NCBI RefSeq assembly: GCF_001437205.1 | Contig: NZ_JQAZ01000005.1 | Span: 98,755 to 162,754 of the forward strand | DNA: 64,000 nt | From: Lactobacillus selangorensis | GTDB lineage: Bacteria; Bacillota; Bacilli; Lactobacillales; Lactobacillaceae | Direction: 5' to 3' | Part shown: positions 46,298 through 55,943 of the stretch, one piece after another | Layout of the letters: every line of letters starts with the position of its first letter | Numbering within the stretch: position 1 is the first letter of the stretch | Translations under genes and position numbers: made by a program | Notes under the pieces: model-generated | The model's input: only the letters and a program-made list of their open reading frames with translations | What the model was told of the DNA's origin: nothing | Databases searched by the model: none

Positions 46298-47647
46298 ATG
46301 AGGACAGCCCAAAAACAAGATAGTGCTTCGATTATGCTGCGCAGTTTTTTGCTTCTGATTATCATCATCATTTTTTTCTCGAGTTTAACAACGGTTGTCG
46401 CAGTCGGGCATCAATTATTGGAGGTCAGTCGTTCAAATTCAGCGGAAATTATCACCAGTCTGAAAAAGACGGTAATCGATGGGGATGGCGATTGGAAAAA
46501 TTGGCGTTCGAACAGCACCTTAAACACAAGTACCAGCTATGTTCATGTCGTCAACAACAGACCCGATGCCGATACTAAAAATTATTACTCCCCAGGCACC
46601 TATTCGCTGTTAAAAATACGGCCCCAAAAAGTTTTCTTTTTCAGCCATCTTTATTATCGCAACGGCAAGGGCTTTTTCTATTACAAAATGGGCCACGCTA
46701 AGGGGATTCAATACCAACTATGGACGAGCCTGAACCAACAGGCTGAAATCTTGGAACGGGTAATTTTAGTGACGATTGTAATTCTGGTCCTGACTTTACT
46801 GATTAGTCCGCTTTACATTCGTGTTATTGCTGATCGTCTCACCGACCCTCTAAAAAAGCTGACCACGAGTGCCAAAAAAGCGGCCGTGAAACCTAGCCAA
46901 GATCGCGTTCAGCTGCCTGTCCCCGTCCAGCCGAATGAAGTCAATGAATTGGCAAATAGTTTTAATCAATTATTGACACGTCTGAATAAACAAGCCGAAC
47001 AGGAAAAACTTTTTGTTTCAAATGCAGCTCATGAATTACGCACCCCGATTGCCACAATTCGCAGTCATGCTCAACTGATCGAACGACGGGGGAAAGCCCA
47101 TCCCGAAATCATTCCTAAATCCGTTCACTATATCAACGATGAATCTCAGCAAATGCAAACTTTGGTCGAAGAATTATTAACTTTGTCACGAGCCGATCGA
47201 ATGCAACTTGATTTCACTGAATTTGATGTGAGTGCTTTACTGGTTAAAATTGTCGGTCAACTTCAGCCCCTGATTCCGCAAACGATTCAAGCCACACTGC
47301 CTGAAAAAGTTACCGTCACGGCTCACCAAGCCAGCATTGAACAAATTGTGTTGAATCTGCTCAATAACGCCAGTAAATATTCGCCTGCCGATAGTCAAAT
47401 CCAGCTAATCCTCAGTGAGGATAACTCGCATCCAGTTTTACAGGTGGTCGATCAAGGACGTGGGATTACTGACCAAGAAAAACAGCACATCTTTGAACGT
47501 TTTTATCGTAGTGATGAAATTCGCGGCTCAATCCCAGGAACTGGGCTCGGCCTAGCAATCGTCAAACAATTGTCCGATCTCAATCATCTGCAGCTCACTG
47601 TGAGGGACAATCAGCCTGCCGGTACCATCTTTACATTGACCTTCTAA
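46298..47647 (+). CDS. Sensor histidine kinase
   Basis: A 449-residue membrane kinase. Helix 1 is at residues 13-38, then an extracellular sensor domain of about 115 residues and helix 2 near 150-175, followed by HAMP. The H-box is AAHELRTPIATI, N-box NLLNNASKYSP, G1 DQGRGI and G2 GTGLGLAIV. It autophosphorylates and passes phosphate to the regulator encoded just before it. The moderate-sized extracellular domain suggests an envelope signal. Confidence 0.93.
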   Translation: MRTAQKQDSASIMLRSFLLLIIIIIFFSSLTTVVAVGHQLLEVSRSNSAEIITSLKKTVIDGDGDWKNWRSNSTLNTSTSYVHVVNNRPDADTKNYYSPGTYSLLKIRPQKVFFFSHLYYRNGKGFFYYKMGHAKGIQYQLWTSLNQQAEILERVILVTIVILVLTLLISPLYIRVIADRLTDPLKKLTTSAKKAAVKPSQDRVQLPVPVQPNEVNELANSFNQLLTRLNKQAEQEKLFVSNAAHELRTPIATIRSHAQLIERRGKAHPEIIPKSVHYINDESQQMQTLVEELLTLSRADRMQLDFTEFDVSALLVKIVGQLQPLIPQTIQATLPEKVTVTAHQASIEQIVLNLLNNASKYSPADSQIQLILSEDNSHPVLQVVDQGRGITDQEKQHIFERFYRSDEIRGSIPGTGLGLAIVKQLSDLNHLQLTVRDNQPAGTIFTLTF

Positions 47648-47680
47648 AAATTCCTTTCTGAAATAGAAAGGAATTTTTTT
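47646..47680 (+). terminator. Terminator of the two-component operon
   Basis: AAAAATTCCTTTCT pairs with AGAAAGGAATTTTT, followed by a T-run. It overlaps the kinase stop. Confidence 0.88.
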
Positions 47681-47838
47681 GTCTATTTTTGCTGGAATGG
47701 GCCTGATGTTCCATCAAGCAAGCACGCTGTAGCAGCTTTCTGAAAAATTCTCATTTTAAATTTATTTTAGTGTGCTTTTTTGCATCTTTGAATTTGATTA
47801 AGCTGATTAAGAATTCAAACAAGAAAAGAGGAACCCAC

Positions 47839-48465
47839 ATGTTTAACCTAACGCAATTACTCCCCAATCTCATTGTCCAATACGGCAGCTTCGTTTATTT
47901 AGGGTTGTTCGCCGCTGTGTTTATTGAGACGGGGATTGTCGTTTTCCCATTTTTACCTGGCGATTCATTGTTATTTTTGAGCGGTTCGATCGCTGCGATG
48001 TCGGGACATTCGTTAAATCTGGCCGTATTATTGCTTCTCTTGTCGATTGCAGCGATTGCCGGTGATAGTCTCAATTTCGAGATTGGCAAACGGTTTGGTC
48101 AGCGTCTTTCTCATTCCAAATGGATCAAGCCTCAATATTTGCAGGACGCGCAGGTTTTCTTCCAGCGACATGGCAATAGTGCCATCTTCCTGGGCCGTTT
48201 TATGCCGATCATCCGCACCTTCATTCCTTTTACAGCCGGTATCAGCAAGATGAAATATGAACACTTTATCTTATTCAATGTTCTGGGCGGTATTACCTGG
48301 GTAGCCGTTGCAACATTGTCAGGTTATTTTTTTGGCAACATTCCTGTCATTAAATCAAATTTTGAATTGATTATGATCGCAATTATTGTTATTTCCCTTT
48401 TGCCCGCCGTTTTAGTCGCACTTCAGAAAAAAATGAAAGGACCCAAAGCAGATGCAGAAAAGTAA
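47839..48465 (+). CDS. DedA-family membrane protein
   Basis: A 208-residue DedA/SNARE-associated protein. Marks are FIETGIVVFPFLPGDSLLF near the start, GRFMPIIRTFIPFTAGIS in the conserved central motif and helices at the end. Some DedA proteins return undecaprenyl phosphate to the inner leaflet, and the lipid-carrier genes downstream make that a natural guess. The start is ATG 47839 after AAAGAGG; the frame begins earlier, at 47770. The PAP2 gene overlaps its end by 14 bases. Confidence 0.9.
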   Translation: MFNLTQLLPNLIVQYGSFVYLGLFAAVFIETGIVVFPFLPGDSLLFLSGSIAAMSGHSLNLAVLLLLLSIAAIAGDSLNFEIGKRFGQRLSHSKWIKPQYLQDAQVFFQRHGNSAIFLGRFMPIIRTFIPFTAGISKMKYEHFILFNVLGGITWVAVATLSGYFFGNIPVIKSNFELIMIAIIVISLLPAVLVALQKKMKGPKADAEK

Positions 48466-49117
48466 AAATTGGCTACTGACTGGTTCGCTTTCCCTAATAT
48501 TATTCGTGAGTTTAACTCTTCTAGTTAGTCTGTCGCCTACATGGCTAGTGGCCTTCGAAAGCAGTATTCAAAACACGATGACAAGTTTTGTTGATCCCGT
48601 CAGGACCCAGATTCTCAGTATCGTTGCTTTCTTCGGCAGTCCGATAATGGCGATTTTTCTGACCATTTTAGTCGCCGGCGCCTTTTGGCTGTATCACTAT
48701 CGTCAAATTTCGATTTGGATTGTAGCAACACAGTTTTCTGGCGATGCCGTGGCACTCTTCGTAAAAGACTTTATCCAACGGCCACGACCAACTGGCCAAA
48801 TTATTAAAGACACTGGATTCAGTTATCCCAGCGGACATACATTCAGTACCGCCATTTTAGTTTTAACCATCTTATTTATTGTCGTGCCGTTGTTAAAAGA
48901 CCAAGAGGTGCAAGTCTTGGTGAGTGTGCTGGCCATTATTTGGCTTGGTGTCGTTGCTTTCTCACGTATCTATTTACGTGACCATTATCCCACCGATGTC
49001 ATCGCTAGTTTATTGCTTGCTCTGACTTGGTGGACAGTCATGCGAGCCGCCTATTTTGCCTATCAAAATCGTTTTGCCAATTACAAAATCAAACAAACGA
49101 ATAAAGAAAAGAGCTAA
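48452..49117 (+). CDS. PAP2-family lipid phosphatase
   Basis: A 221-residue membrane phosphatase with six helices. All three family motifs are present: KDFIQRPRP, PSGHT and SRIYLRDHYPTD. Enzymes of this type dephosphorylate undecaprenyl pyrophosphate (BcrC/PgpB-like) or phosphatidyl phosphates. It overlaps the DedA gene and lies six bases before the next gene. It is part of a five-gene operon. Confidence 0.92.
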   Translation: MQKSKNWLLTGSLSLILFVSLTLLVSLSPTWLVAFESSIQNTMTSFVDPVRTQILSIVAFFGSPIMAIFLTILVAGAFWLYHYRQISIWIVATQFSGDAVALFVKDFIQRPRPTGQIIKDTGFSYPSGHTFSTAILVLTILFIVVPLLKDQEVQVLVSVLAIIWLGVVAFSRIYLRDHYPTDVIASLLLALTWWTVMRAAYFAYQNRFANYKIKQTNKEKS

Positions 49118-49122
49118 TCAAT

Positions 49123-50172
49123 ATGAATCAACCTAAATTAACCATTGTAATCCCTGCTTATAATGAAGAAGCAGTTTTGCCAAACACCTTAAAAATCTTA
49201 CTCAAAATTGAAAATAATTTGATTACCAGTAAAAAGATCGCCTTGAATTCAGATTTGCTTATCGTTGATGATGGTTCGTCTGATCGCACTTGGCAAATTA
49301 TTCAAACTGTCCATGCGCAGCAGCCGCATATCAATGGAATCAAATTCAGCCGTAATTTCGGCCATCAAAATGCTTTAGTCGCCGGTATGACGGCTGCAAT
49401 TCAAACGGCCGCCGTCGTCATCACCATTGATGCCGATCTGCAAGATGATCCTAATGCCATTCAAGCAATGGTCGATAAATATCTCCATGGCGCCGAAATT
49501 GTGTACGGTGTCCGTAATAATCGGGAGACTGATACTTGGTTTAAGCGTACGACTGCTAATCTTTATTATGCAACTTTAGCCGGTCTAGGTGTCCAGATCG
49601 TTCAGAACTCAGCCGATTTTCGTCTGATGTCAAAACAAGCGATCGAAACTTTTTTGAATTATGACGAACGCAATCTATTCATTCGTGGGATTATTCCTAA
49701 ATTGGGATTTCACACCGAAAAAGTCTTTTACAAGCGCATGCCCAGAATGGCTGGTGAATCAAAGTATCCCCTCAAAAAAATGCTAGCCTTTGCTTGGGAT
49801 GGTATCTCATCGCTGACAGTCGCACCGATCCGTTTCATTTTGGCATTTGGTATCCTCGTTTTGTTCGGCACTTTCATGACGTTTCTGCTCTCGTTATTTC
49901 ATTTGTTCACTCTTTCGACAGTGGTGCTATCGATCTGGCTCATCGGCGGCATACAGCTCGTCAGTCTGGGAGTAGTCGGCGAATACATCGGTCAATTGAC
50001 GACTGAGGTCAAACACCGCCCTCGTTATACCGTTCAAGAAACCCTGATCACTGCTTCGGCAGCAGATCCATTTCAAGCCCCTCTTTTTGCGTCGCAAATG
50101 ACAACTGCAGCGCAAAAAGAAGCCCCAACATCAACGAAGGCTGGACTAAAACATGGCTATCAATATCAATAA
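49123..50172 (+). CDS. GtrB-like polyprenyl-phosphate glycosyltransferase (GT2)
   Basis: A 349-residue family 2 transferase. The catalytic domain runs VIPAYNEEAVLPNTL, VDDGSSDRTW and DADLQDDP, and two C-terminal helices anchor it in the membrane. Such enzymes attach a sugar from a nucleotide sugar to undecaprenyl phosphate on the cytosolic side. The product would serve the two GT-C genes that follow. It overlaps the next gene by 20 bases. Confidence 0.9.
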   Translation: MNQPKLTIVIPAYNEEAVLPNTLKILLKIENNLITSKKIALNSDLLIVDDGSSDRTWQIIQTVHAQQPHINGIKFSRNFGHQNALVAGMTAAIQTAAVVITIDADLQDDPNAIQAMVDKYLHGAEIVYGVRNNRETDTWFKRTTANLYYATLAGLGVQIVQNSADFRLMSKQAIETFLNYDERNLFIRGIIPKLGFHTEKVFYKRMPRMAGESKYPLKKMLAFAWDGISSLTVAPIRFILAFGILVLFGTFMTFLLSLFHLFTLSTVVLSIWLIGGIQLVSLGVVGEYIGQLTTEVKHRPRYTVQETLITASAADPFQAPLFASQMTTAAQKEAPTSTKAGLKHGYQYQ

Positions 50173-52108
50173 ATACATCAATCACTTAGCACTTGGAATT
50201 TTAGGAATTGGTTTGAGCCTCGCAGTGATTGCCAATCTTTTCTACCCCCAGAAAATTTCGATTTTTTTATTACTACTCGTTTTGCTTTTAATGAGCTGGT
50301 GCTTATGGACCCTTCTTTCGCAATGGCTGAACAGCCGAACCGAAAAACAGCTTCATTGGTTTTTCCGCATCGGAATGGGACTAATCCTGCTGATTCAGCT
50401 TTTCATCCTTGTTTTCTTACCAGCCACTATCCATCATGACCCGTTTCGTGTATTATATCAGGCCGAACAATTAAGTTATGGGCGCTACGACTGGGGCGCA
50501 ACCACTTATTTCTGGCGTTATCCCAATAATGTTCCCCTAACCTATTTGATTTCACTGTGGCTTCGTCTGACTCATTCACTAAATTTATCAACGAACATTG
50601 GCATTGCCATGCTATCTTTGCTCATGCTGGATACATTTATCGTGACCGTTTTGGTTTTTGTTGACCACCATACTCAGCAAAATGGTTTCAAAATCATGCT
50701 GTTGCTATTCTTCTTGCTGAGCCCTTTTGCTTATACCTATTACCTGCAAGTCTTCTACTCAGATTTGCCGCTGCTCTTAGGTCTTTTATGGCTTTTTATC
50801 ATTACCTTTAATTGGACCGATTATTCCCGCCGCCACAAAGCAGCATTTGGGAATATGCTCGTTCTAATTACCGTTTTAGCCGCACTTATCAAGCCCAATT
50901 TTGTTCTTATTGGAATTGCTGCTGTGATCGTTCTTGGTCTTTATTCGGTAGACCATCAGCAATCCCTCCAAACTTTATTGCCATTATTTTTGATTCTACT
51001 TGGCTTACTCCTCAGCCTCCCAGCGAAAAGCTTCATTTTGCAAATTGTCCATTTCAGCAATCACTCAAGTTATGAGATTCCGCTTACCAATTGGATTGCC
51101 ATGAGTTATGCCCCCTCAGGAAACGGCTCCTATCATGCGGCTGCCATTCAGAAAATGAATACTTTGCCGACTTTAAAAGCACGCCAAACTTATTTAAATC
51201 AACAATTACCCCACATTTTAGCTCTCCTTGGGCCAACTGGAATTCTCCTGCGCTGGTTCAAAAAAGCCCTCACGTTTTTCAGTGTCAACACCGTTTTCAG
51301 CAGTTATACCGGCGGTTATCGTTCAGCGCCCCGCTTCTTTCAGCCCTATATTCGCAGCTGCCATGCTTATGGGCAAATCAGCGCTCGCTTTTTCTTGATT
51401 GAACTAGACCTGCTTGGCTTAACCGCCGCCTTTCAAAAGTTACGCCACAAGGACAGCCGCTTTTCATGGCAAGAATCACTGGTTGTCATCACAATGGTCG
51501 GTTTTTTCTTATTCCATACGTTGGTCTGGGAAAGCGAAGCCCGTTATGGACAGGTTTTTTTGCCCATGCTTTTCATTTGGCTCGCTACTTCTAAGCAAAA
51601 AATTATCCTGCCAAAGCTCGAACAAACACAAATCAGCGGAATAGCCTTAGTACTGAGCACTTTTGTGCTGCTGGGCGCAGCAGGCCTACATTCGGCCACT
51701 GCAAAAACGCCAAAACTGGTGGTCGCAGCTCAGCTCAGCCAGCTCTCCATTCAATATCATGCGAAGCCATGGCAGCTTCCAGCCGGTCAAAAGTTGCTTC
51801 AAACAGTTGCTCTGAACCATCAAGCTGACCACGTTACACTCTACACGCCAGTCAATGCTAAACTCACAGGTATTCTTAAAAACATTCATACCGGCCGTTC
51901 CTATCCATTAACCCGTAAGCAGGACCGAATGACCCTGCATCATTCATTGCCCATCGGCACCTATCAGCTTATGCTGACCAACCAAACACATGTCGAGCAG
52001 CCGGTCATGGTCAGTCACACAGAAAACAATCAACTCGCTGCATCCCCATTAAAGTTTATCCACACCAGCTACAAAAATGCCTCGCTGGTTTATTTCATCA
52101 CCACATAA
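50153..52108 (+). CDS. GT-C-type membrane glycosyltransferase (first)
   Basis: A 651-residue protein with about eleven to twelve helices and a C-terminal extracellular domain of about 130 residues. The first outer loop has HHDPFRVLYQAEQLSYG followed by RYPNNVPLTYL, the acidic pattern of GT-C enzymes that use polyprenyl-phosphate sugars. It would transfer the sugar made by the GT2 enzyme to an external polymer or lipid. The start codon overlaps the GT2 gene, so translation is coupled. The acceptor is unknown. Confidence 0.82.
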   Translation: MAININKYINHLALGILGIGLSLAVIANLFYPQKISIFLLLLVLLLMSWCLWTLLSQWLNSRTEKQLHWFFRIGMGLILLIQLFILVFLPATIHHDPFRVLYQAEQLSYGRYDWGATTYFWRYPNNVPLTYLISLWLRLTHSLNLSTNIGIAMLSLLMLDTFIVTVLVFVDHHTQQNGFKIMLLLFFLLSPFAYTYYLQVFYSDLPLLLGLLWLFIITFNWTDYSRRHKAAFGNMLVLITVLAALIKPNFVLIGIAAVIVLGLYSVDHQQSLQTLLPLFLILLGLLLSLPAKSFILQIVHFSNHSSYEIPLTNWIAMSYAPSGNGSYHAAAIQKMNTLPTLKARQTYLNQQLPHILALLGPTGILLRWFKKALTFFSVNTVFSSYTGGYRSAPRFFQPYIRSCHAYGQISARFFLIELDLLGLTAAFQKLRHKDSRFSWQESLVVITMVGFFLFHTLVWESEARYGQVFLPMLFIWLATSKQKIILPKLEQTQISGIALVLSTFVLLGAAGLHSATAKTPKLVVAAQLSQLSIQYHAKPWQLPAGQKLLQTVALNHQADHVTLYTPVNAKLTGILKNIHTGRSYPLTRKQDRMTLHHSLPIGTYQLMLTNQTHVEQPVMVSHTENNQLAASPLKFIHTSYKNASLVYFITT

Positions 52109-52132
52109 AGTAGAATCGAGGTGTTACTTCAA

Positions 52133-54028
52133 ATGTTACCCACACAGCAGCGACTGTTGCTAATATTCAAGAATACTTTGGGGACGACCATGATTTTATT
52201 TTTTGCATTTGCGGCTGTTGGCCCCAGCAAGCAGCCATGGAACCTGCTTCAGCAACTGTTAATATTCACGCTGGCTGTTTTGACATTTCTCGGCGGCAAG
52301 ATTCTATTTCAGTTGATTAACCGGCTTTCACACCAGGTTCAAATTACCCTTTTAGGAATAATTTTGCTTTTGAGCGGCGCCGCACAGTTTTACGTTGCGT
52401 TGCACTTTATCGATTATGGTCGTGCCGATTCTTTCTTTATCCGTGATCAGGCGATTCGGCTTGCCAATCATTCACATTATTGGACGCATTATTTCTTTGT
52501 TTATCCTAACAACGTCAATTTAGTCCTGCTCACCAGTTATCTGGTTCGATTCAGCAGGCTGTTTGGATGCGCAAACCCATGGTTATTCACCAATTTCTGT
52601 GGTTTTATTTGGCTGGACACTGGACTGGTCGCTGGAATATGGCTTTTAAAACGAAAAAAAGTTGTGCTCAGAATCCGTTTTTCATTTTTATGGCTATGCT
52701 GCCTGCCGATTTACGCTTATGGTGTTTTCAGTTACTCTGATCCGATTATTTTTCCAATTATACTGGATGCTTTTGCACTTATTTTATTAGCACAAACCCA
52801 ACAGCATTGGCATTTATGGCTGACAAATGGCCTGCTTGCGATTTTATTAGTCGCTGCCTTTTTAATCAAAGGAAATATGATTGTCGGGCTGATCGCCTAT
52901 GGACTTGTTCTGATAAGACAGTTTTTGCACCGTCGAATGACATTACAAAGATTTTTGCTCTCGATCGCAACTATCTTCACCGTCCTGATATTAGGCACGC
53001 TACTTTTTAAAGCACAAGCACAAAATACCGGTTATCAGCGTCAAACAAACACTGCGCTCCCTGCGACGAGCTGGATCATGATGAGCCTCAATCCTAAAAG
53101 CCAGGGCGAGTATGTTGCCCAAGATGCCGCTCATCAAATTTCACTCCCGACGTTTGCCGCAAAACAAGCTTCCGAAGCAAAACTGATTCAAAAACGACTT
53201 GCAAAGCTTGGTATCAATGGCCTGTTCACGCACACCTTATTAAAAGCGCAGTACTTTCTGACCGATGGCACCTTTGGAAGTCTGAAACTAACAAGCCAGT
53301 GGCAAAAAGTGCCTAACTGGTATTGGCAAAATAGGCCTGCCATGAATGGAAAGATTCGTATCATCGACCAAATTTTTCTATTGGTGCTGTTGTTGAATTG
53401 TCTTTTTGATTGGAGACCGCAAAGAAATGATTTTTTGACCTTATTCTGCCTAGGATTATGTGCATTTCACATTCTCTTTTGGGAAGTAGAACCTCGTTAT
53501 GCGCTCCCTTTGCTGCCGATTCTCATGTTCTGGTCGGCAAATAGCCAACCAAACTATTCCTGCAAACTTTTTATACCAGCATTGGCAGCATTCAGCTGTA
53601 TGGCTGCTTTTCTCCTTTTGATAATCGGGGCACCACGTCTTCCCGCAAATTCGATTTTGTCGCAACAGCAAAATGGAGCTTACTTTTCACATCGCACCTG
53701 CAAAATTGTGCCCAATCATCAGCTGACCACAACTATTCAAAGCGATACAAACCACGAAAAACTATTTTTATATCCTCAGAAAGGAAGTGGTCGCACTCTT
53801 ATTTCAATTTATCAAGATGATCAACTTATTACCCAAAAATTAGGAACACCGCAGCAATTAAGCAAAATCTATTTTAAAGGTGCCCACAAAGGTTCTTTAA
53901 AGATCGTCATCCAAAATAAAGGAACAATCCCCCTGTTTTACGGGACTGGTGCTTCAAGCTACCCAATTTCCGCACACCCCATCCACGGCCATCCAGATCG
54001 TTACCTTCGATATGAATTAAAAAAATAG
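52133..54028 (+). CDS. GT-C-type membrane glycosyltransferase (second)
   Basis: A protein of about 631 residues, paralogous in layout to the preceding gene: many helices, the loop DSFFIRDQAIRLANHSHYW followed by VYPNNVNLVLL, and an external C-terminal domain of about 130 residues. The start is ATG 52133 after GAGGTG; a GTG at 52121 is less well placed. Together the two enzymes could add sugars in series or act on different acceptors. A hairpin at 54066 ends the operon. Confidence 0.82.
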   Translation: MLPTQQRLLLIFKNTLGTTMILFFAFAAVGPSKQPWNLLQQLLIFTLAVLTFLGGKILFQLINRLSHQVQITLLGIILLLSGAAQFYVALHFIDYGRADSFFIRDQAIRLANHSHYWTHYFFVYPNNVNLVLLTSYLVRFSRLFGCANPWLFTNFCGFIWLDTGLVAGIWLLKRKKVVLRIRFSFLWLCCLPIYAYGVFSYSDPIIFPIILDAFALILLAQTQQHWHLWLTNGLLAILLVAAFLIKGNMIVGLIAYGLVLIRQFLHRRMTLQRFLLSIATIFTVLILGTLLFKAQAQNTGYQRQTNTALPATSWIMMSLNPKSQGEYVAQDAAHQISLPTFAAKQASEAKLIQKRLAKLGINGLFTHTLLKAQYFLTDGTFGSLKLTSQWQKVPNWYWQNRPAMNGKIRIIDQIFLLVLLLNCLFDWRPQRNDFLTLFCLGLCAFHILFWEVEPRYALPLLPILMFWSANSQPNYSCKLFIPALAAFSCMAAFLLLIIGAPRLPANSILSQQQNGAYFSHRTCKIVPNHQLTTTIQSDTNHEKLFLYPQKGSGRTLISIYQDDQLITQKLGTPQQLSKIYFKGAHKGSLKIVIQNKGTIPLFYGTGASSYPISAHPIHGHPDRYLRYELKK

Positions 54029-54065
54029 GTTCTAAGTCGAGCAATGAGTTCGATTTGAAACTTTT

Positions 54066-54094
54066 ATAGCACTCAGTTAGCCGCTGAGTGCTAT
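54066..54094 (+). terminator. Hairpin ending the glycosyltransferase operon
   Basis: ATAGCACTCAG pairs with CTGAGTGCTAT; only a weak T-run follows. Confidence 0.65.
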
Positions 54095-54171
54095 TTGATT
54101 GACTCAGAGCTTGCATGTTAAATGCTTATTTATAATGGTGGGATATAATGAGAGTGAATGGTGGTGAGCAA

Positions 54172-55062
54172 ATGGAATTAGCGACGCTTCAAAATTATAT
54201 TACGATTGCAGATTTGGGCAATATCACAGCAGCGGCCAAACTGCTGCATATTTCACAGCCGGCTTTATCACGCCAATTAAAAGATTTAGAAACTGAAATG
54301 GGCACGTCTTTAATGGAACGAACCAATCGTGGCATTACGCTGACTGACAAAGGTGAATTGCTGCTTAACCGTGCTCGAGAACTGGTTACACTTGCCGAAA
54401 AAACCAAGCAGGATGTCAAAACTCAAAATATGATCGGCGGCGATCTTTATATTGGTGCGGGCGAAACTCAGGGAATGCGCATCGTTGCAATGGCGGTCCG
54501 TCAGCTTCAACTCAAATATCCTGACGTCCGTGTTCATTTATACAGCGGCAATGCGGAAGATTTGACCAGCAAAATGCAAAGTGGCTTTTTGGATTTTTCC
54601 ATTCTGACTTTGCCAGCCAATCATGACAATAATCATTTCATCAAGCTTCCGCATCAAGACATTTGGGGCGTTATCGTTCGCCAAGATGACCCGTTAGCCG
54701 ACTTAAACGTAATCAAGCCGCAAGATCTGCACAATTGCAAATTGATCATTTCCAGTCAGCATCAAGTTCACGATCAATTTGAGGCTTGGCTTGGTGCGCC
54801 TTTAGAAAAGGAACAGGTCGTCGGCACTTACAATCTGATTTTTAATGCTGCTCTTTTAGTTGAACAAAACTTTGGGACCCTTGTGGGCTTTAATAATTTG
54901 ATCGCGTCCACTGCTGATAATCACTTGATTTTCCGTCCCCTTGCTTATTTCCATGCCGCCCAAATGAATCTCGTTTGGAAACGGGGACGAGAACTCTCGC
55001 CGATTGCAGCCGCATTTTTAACCGAGATCAACCAATTGATCGTCACCGCAAAACAGCCATAA
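54172..55062 (+). CDS. LysR-family transcriptional regulator
   Basis: A 296-residue LysR protein. The HTH is at about residues 15-40 (AAKLLHISQPALSRQL) and the effector domain starts near GGDLYIGAGET. The start is ATG 54172 (MELATLQNY), typical for the subfamily; the open frame begins at 54148. A TATAAT (54131-54136) and the AATGCTTA motif (54121-54128) precede it. The SDR gene follows 92 bases later with a LysR-type dyad between. It is a paralog of the regulators at 5737 and 61810. Confidence 0.9.
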   Translation: MELATLQNYITIADLGNITAAAKLLHISQPALSRQLKDLETEMGTSLMERTNRGITLTDKGELLLNRARELVTLAEKTKQDVKTQNMIGGDLYIGAGETQGMRIVAMAVRQLQLKYPDVRVHLYSGNAEDLTSKMQSGFLDFSILTLPANHDNNHFIKLPHQDIWGVIVRQDDPLADLNVIKPQDLHNCKLIISSQHQVHDQFEAWLGAPLEKEQVVGTYNLIFNAALLVEQNFGTLVGFNNLIASTADNHLIFRPLAYFHAAQMNLVWKRGRELSPIAAAFLTEINQLIVTAKQP

Positions 55063-55087
55063 AATTATCAAATACCACCCTATCAAA

Positions 55088-55110
55088 GATAAGTATTTTA
55101 CATGCTTATC
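55088..55110. promoter_or_regulatory. LysR-type dyad upstream of the SDR gene
   Basis: GATAAG and CTTATC are inverted and separated by 11 bases (55088-55110), matching the T-N11-A layout of LysR sites. It includes the ATGCTTA motif found in other promoters of the region. Confidence 0.5.
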
Positions 55111-55154
55111 AAAACCAATTAAGCTGACCTTATTCAAACAAAGGGGTGCTTAAT

Positions 55155-55898
55155 TTGACAGTCAAGAATAAAGTCGTTGTAATTACAGGTGCATCAAGCG
55201 GAATCGGTGAAGCAACTGCAAAATTGCTTGCCAAAAATGGCGCACAAGTGATGCTTGGTGCTCGCCGTGAAGAACGTTTACAAAAAATCACCCAAGAAAT
55301 CATCGATGACGGCGGTCAGGCAGCTTATCGGACGGTCGATGTTCGTGATCTCGGCCAAGTCCAAAATTTAGTCGAAGACGCCATCCAAAAATTCGGACAT
55401 CTTGACGTTATTTTCAATAATGCCGGTATTATGCCGAATTCGCCCTTGAGCGAACTCAAAGTCCAAGAATGGTACGATACGATCGATATCAACCTCAAAG
55501 GTGTGCTAAATGGAATCGCCGCTGTTTTGCCAACGTTTACCAGCCAAAAATCTGGCCAAGTGATTGCCACTTCTTCGGTCGCCGGCTTAAAAAGTTTTAC
55601 GGATGGTGCGATTTATGGGGCCACAAAATGGGGCGTTCGCGATTTAATGGAAGTATTGCACATGGAAAGTGCCCAAGAAGGCACCAATATCCGTACAGCG
55701 ACAATTTATCCTTCTGCAACCAAATCTGAGTTGCTCGATCACATTTCTGATCAGCGAGTCCATGCGGATATGGTCAAACATTATAATGAAGCTGAACTGA
55801 CGTCAGAAGATGTGGCCAAGGTCGTTCAATTTGCGATCGACCAGCCTGAAGACGTTAATATTAGTGAATTGACCGTTTATCCGACCGGTGAAAAATAA
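55155..55898 (+). CDS. Short-chain dehydrogenase/reductase
   Basis: A 247-residue classical SDR. TGASSGIGEA (residues 11-20) binds the cofactor, NNAGIMP follows at about 85, and the Ser-Tyr-Lys triad is TSSVAG with YGATK. The start is TTG 55155, seven bases after AAGGGG, giving MTVKNKVVV that matches the paralog at 60031. It probably reduces carbonyl compounds with NADPH. It ends at a bidirectional terminator and is likely under the LysR gene before it. Confidence 0.92.
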   Translation: MTVKNKVVVITGASSGIGEATAKLLAKNGAQVMLGARREERLQKITQEIIDDGGQAAYRTVDVRDLGQVQNLVEDAIQKFGHLDVIFNNAGIMPNSPLSELKVQEWYDTIDINLKGVLNGIAAVLPTFTSQKSGQVIATSSVAGLKSFTDGAIYGATKWGVRDLMEVLHMESAQEGTNIRTATIYPSATKSELLDHISDQRVHADMVKHYNEAELTSEDVAKVVQFAIDQPEDVNISELTVYPTGEK

Positions 55899-55904
55899 AT
55901 CGTT

Positions 55905-55939
55905 AAAAAAGCAGGAAATCTTGCGATTTCCTGCTTTTT
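55905..55939. terminator. Bidirectional terminator
   Basis: AAAAAAGCAGGAAATC with its complement and a TTGC loop, between converging genes. Confidence 0.9.
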
Positions 55940-55943
55940 CTGA

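Noticed and set aside
52121..52132. GTG start for the second GT-C gene
   Set aside because: The GAGGTG binding site would overlap the GTG itself; the ATG at 52133 has correct spacing.
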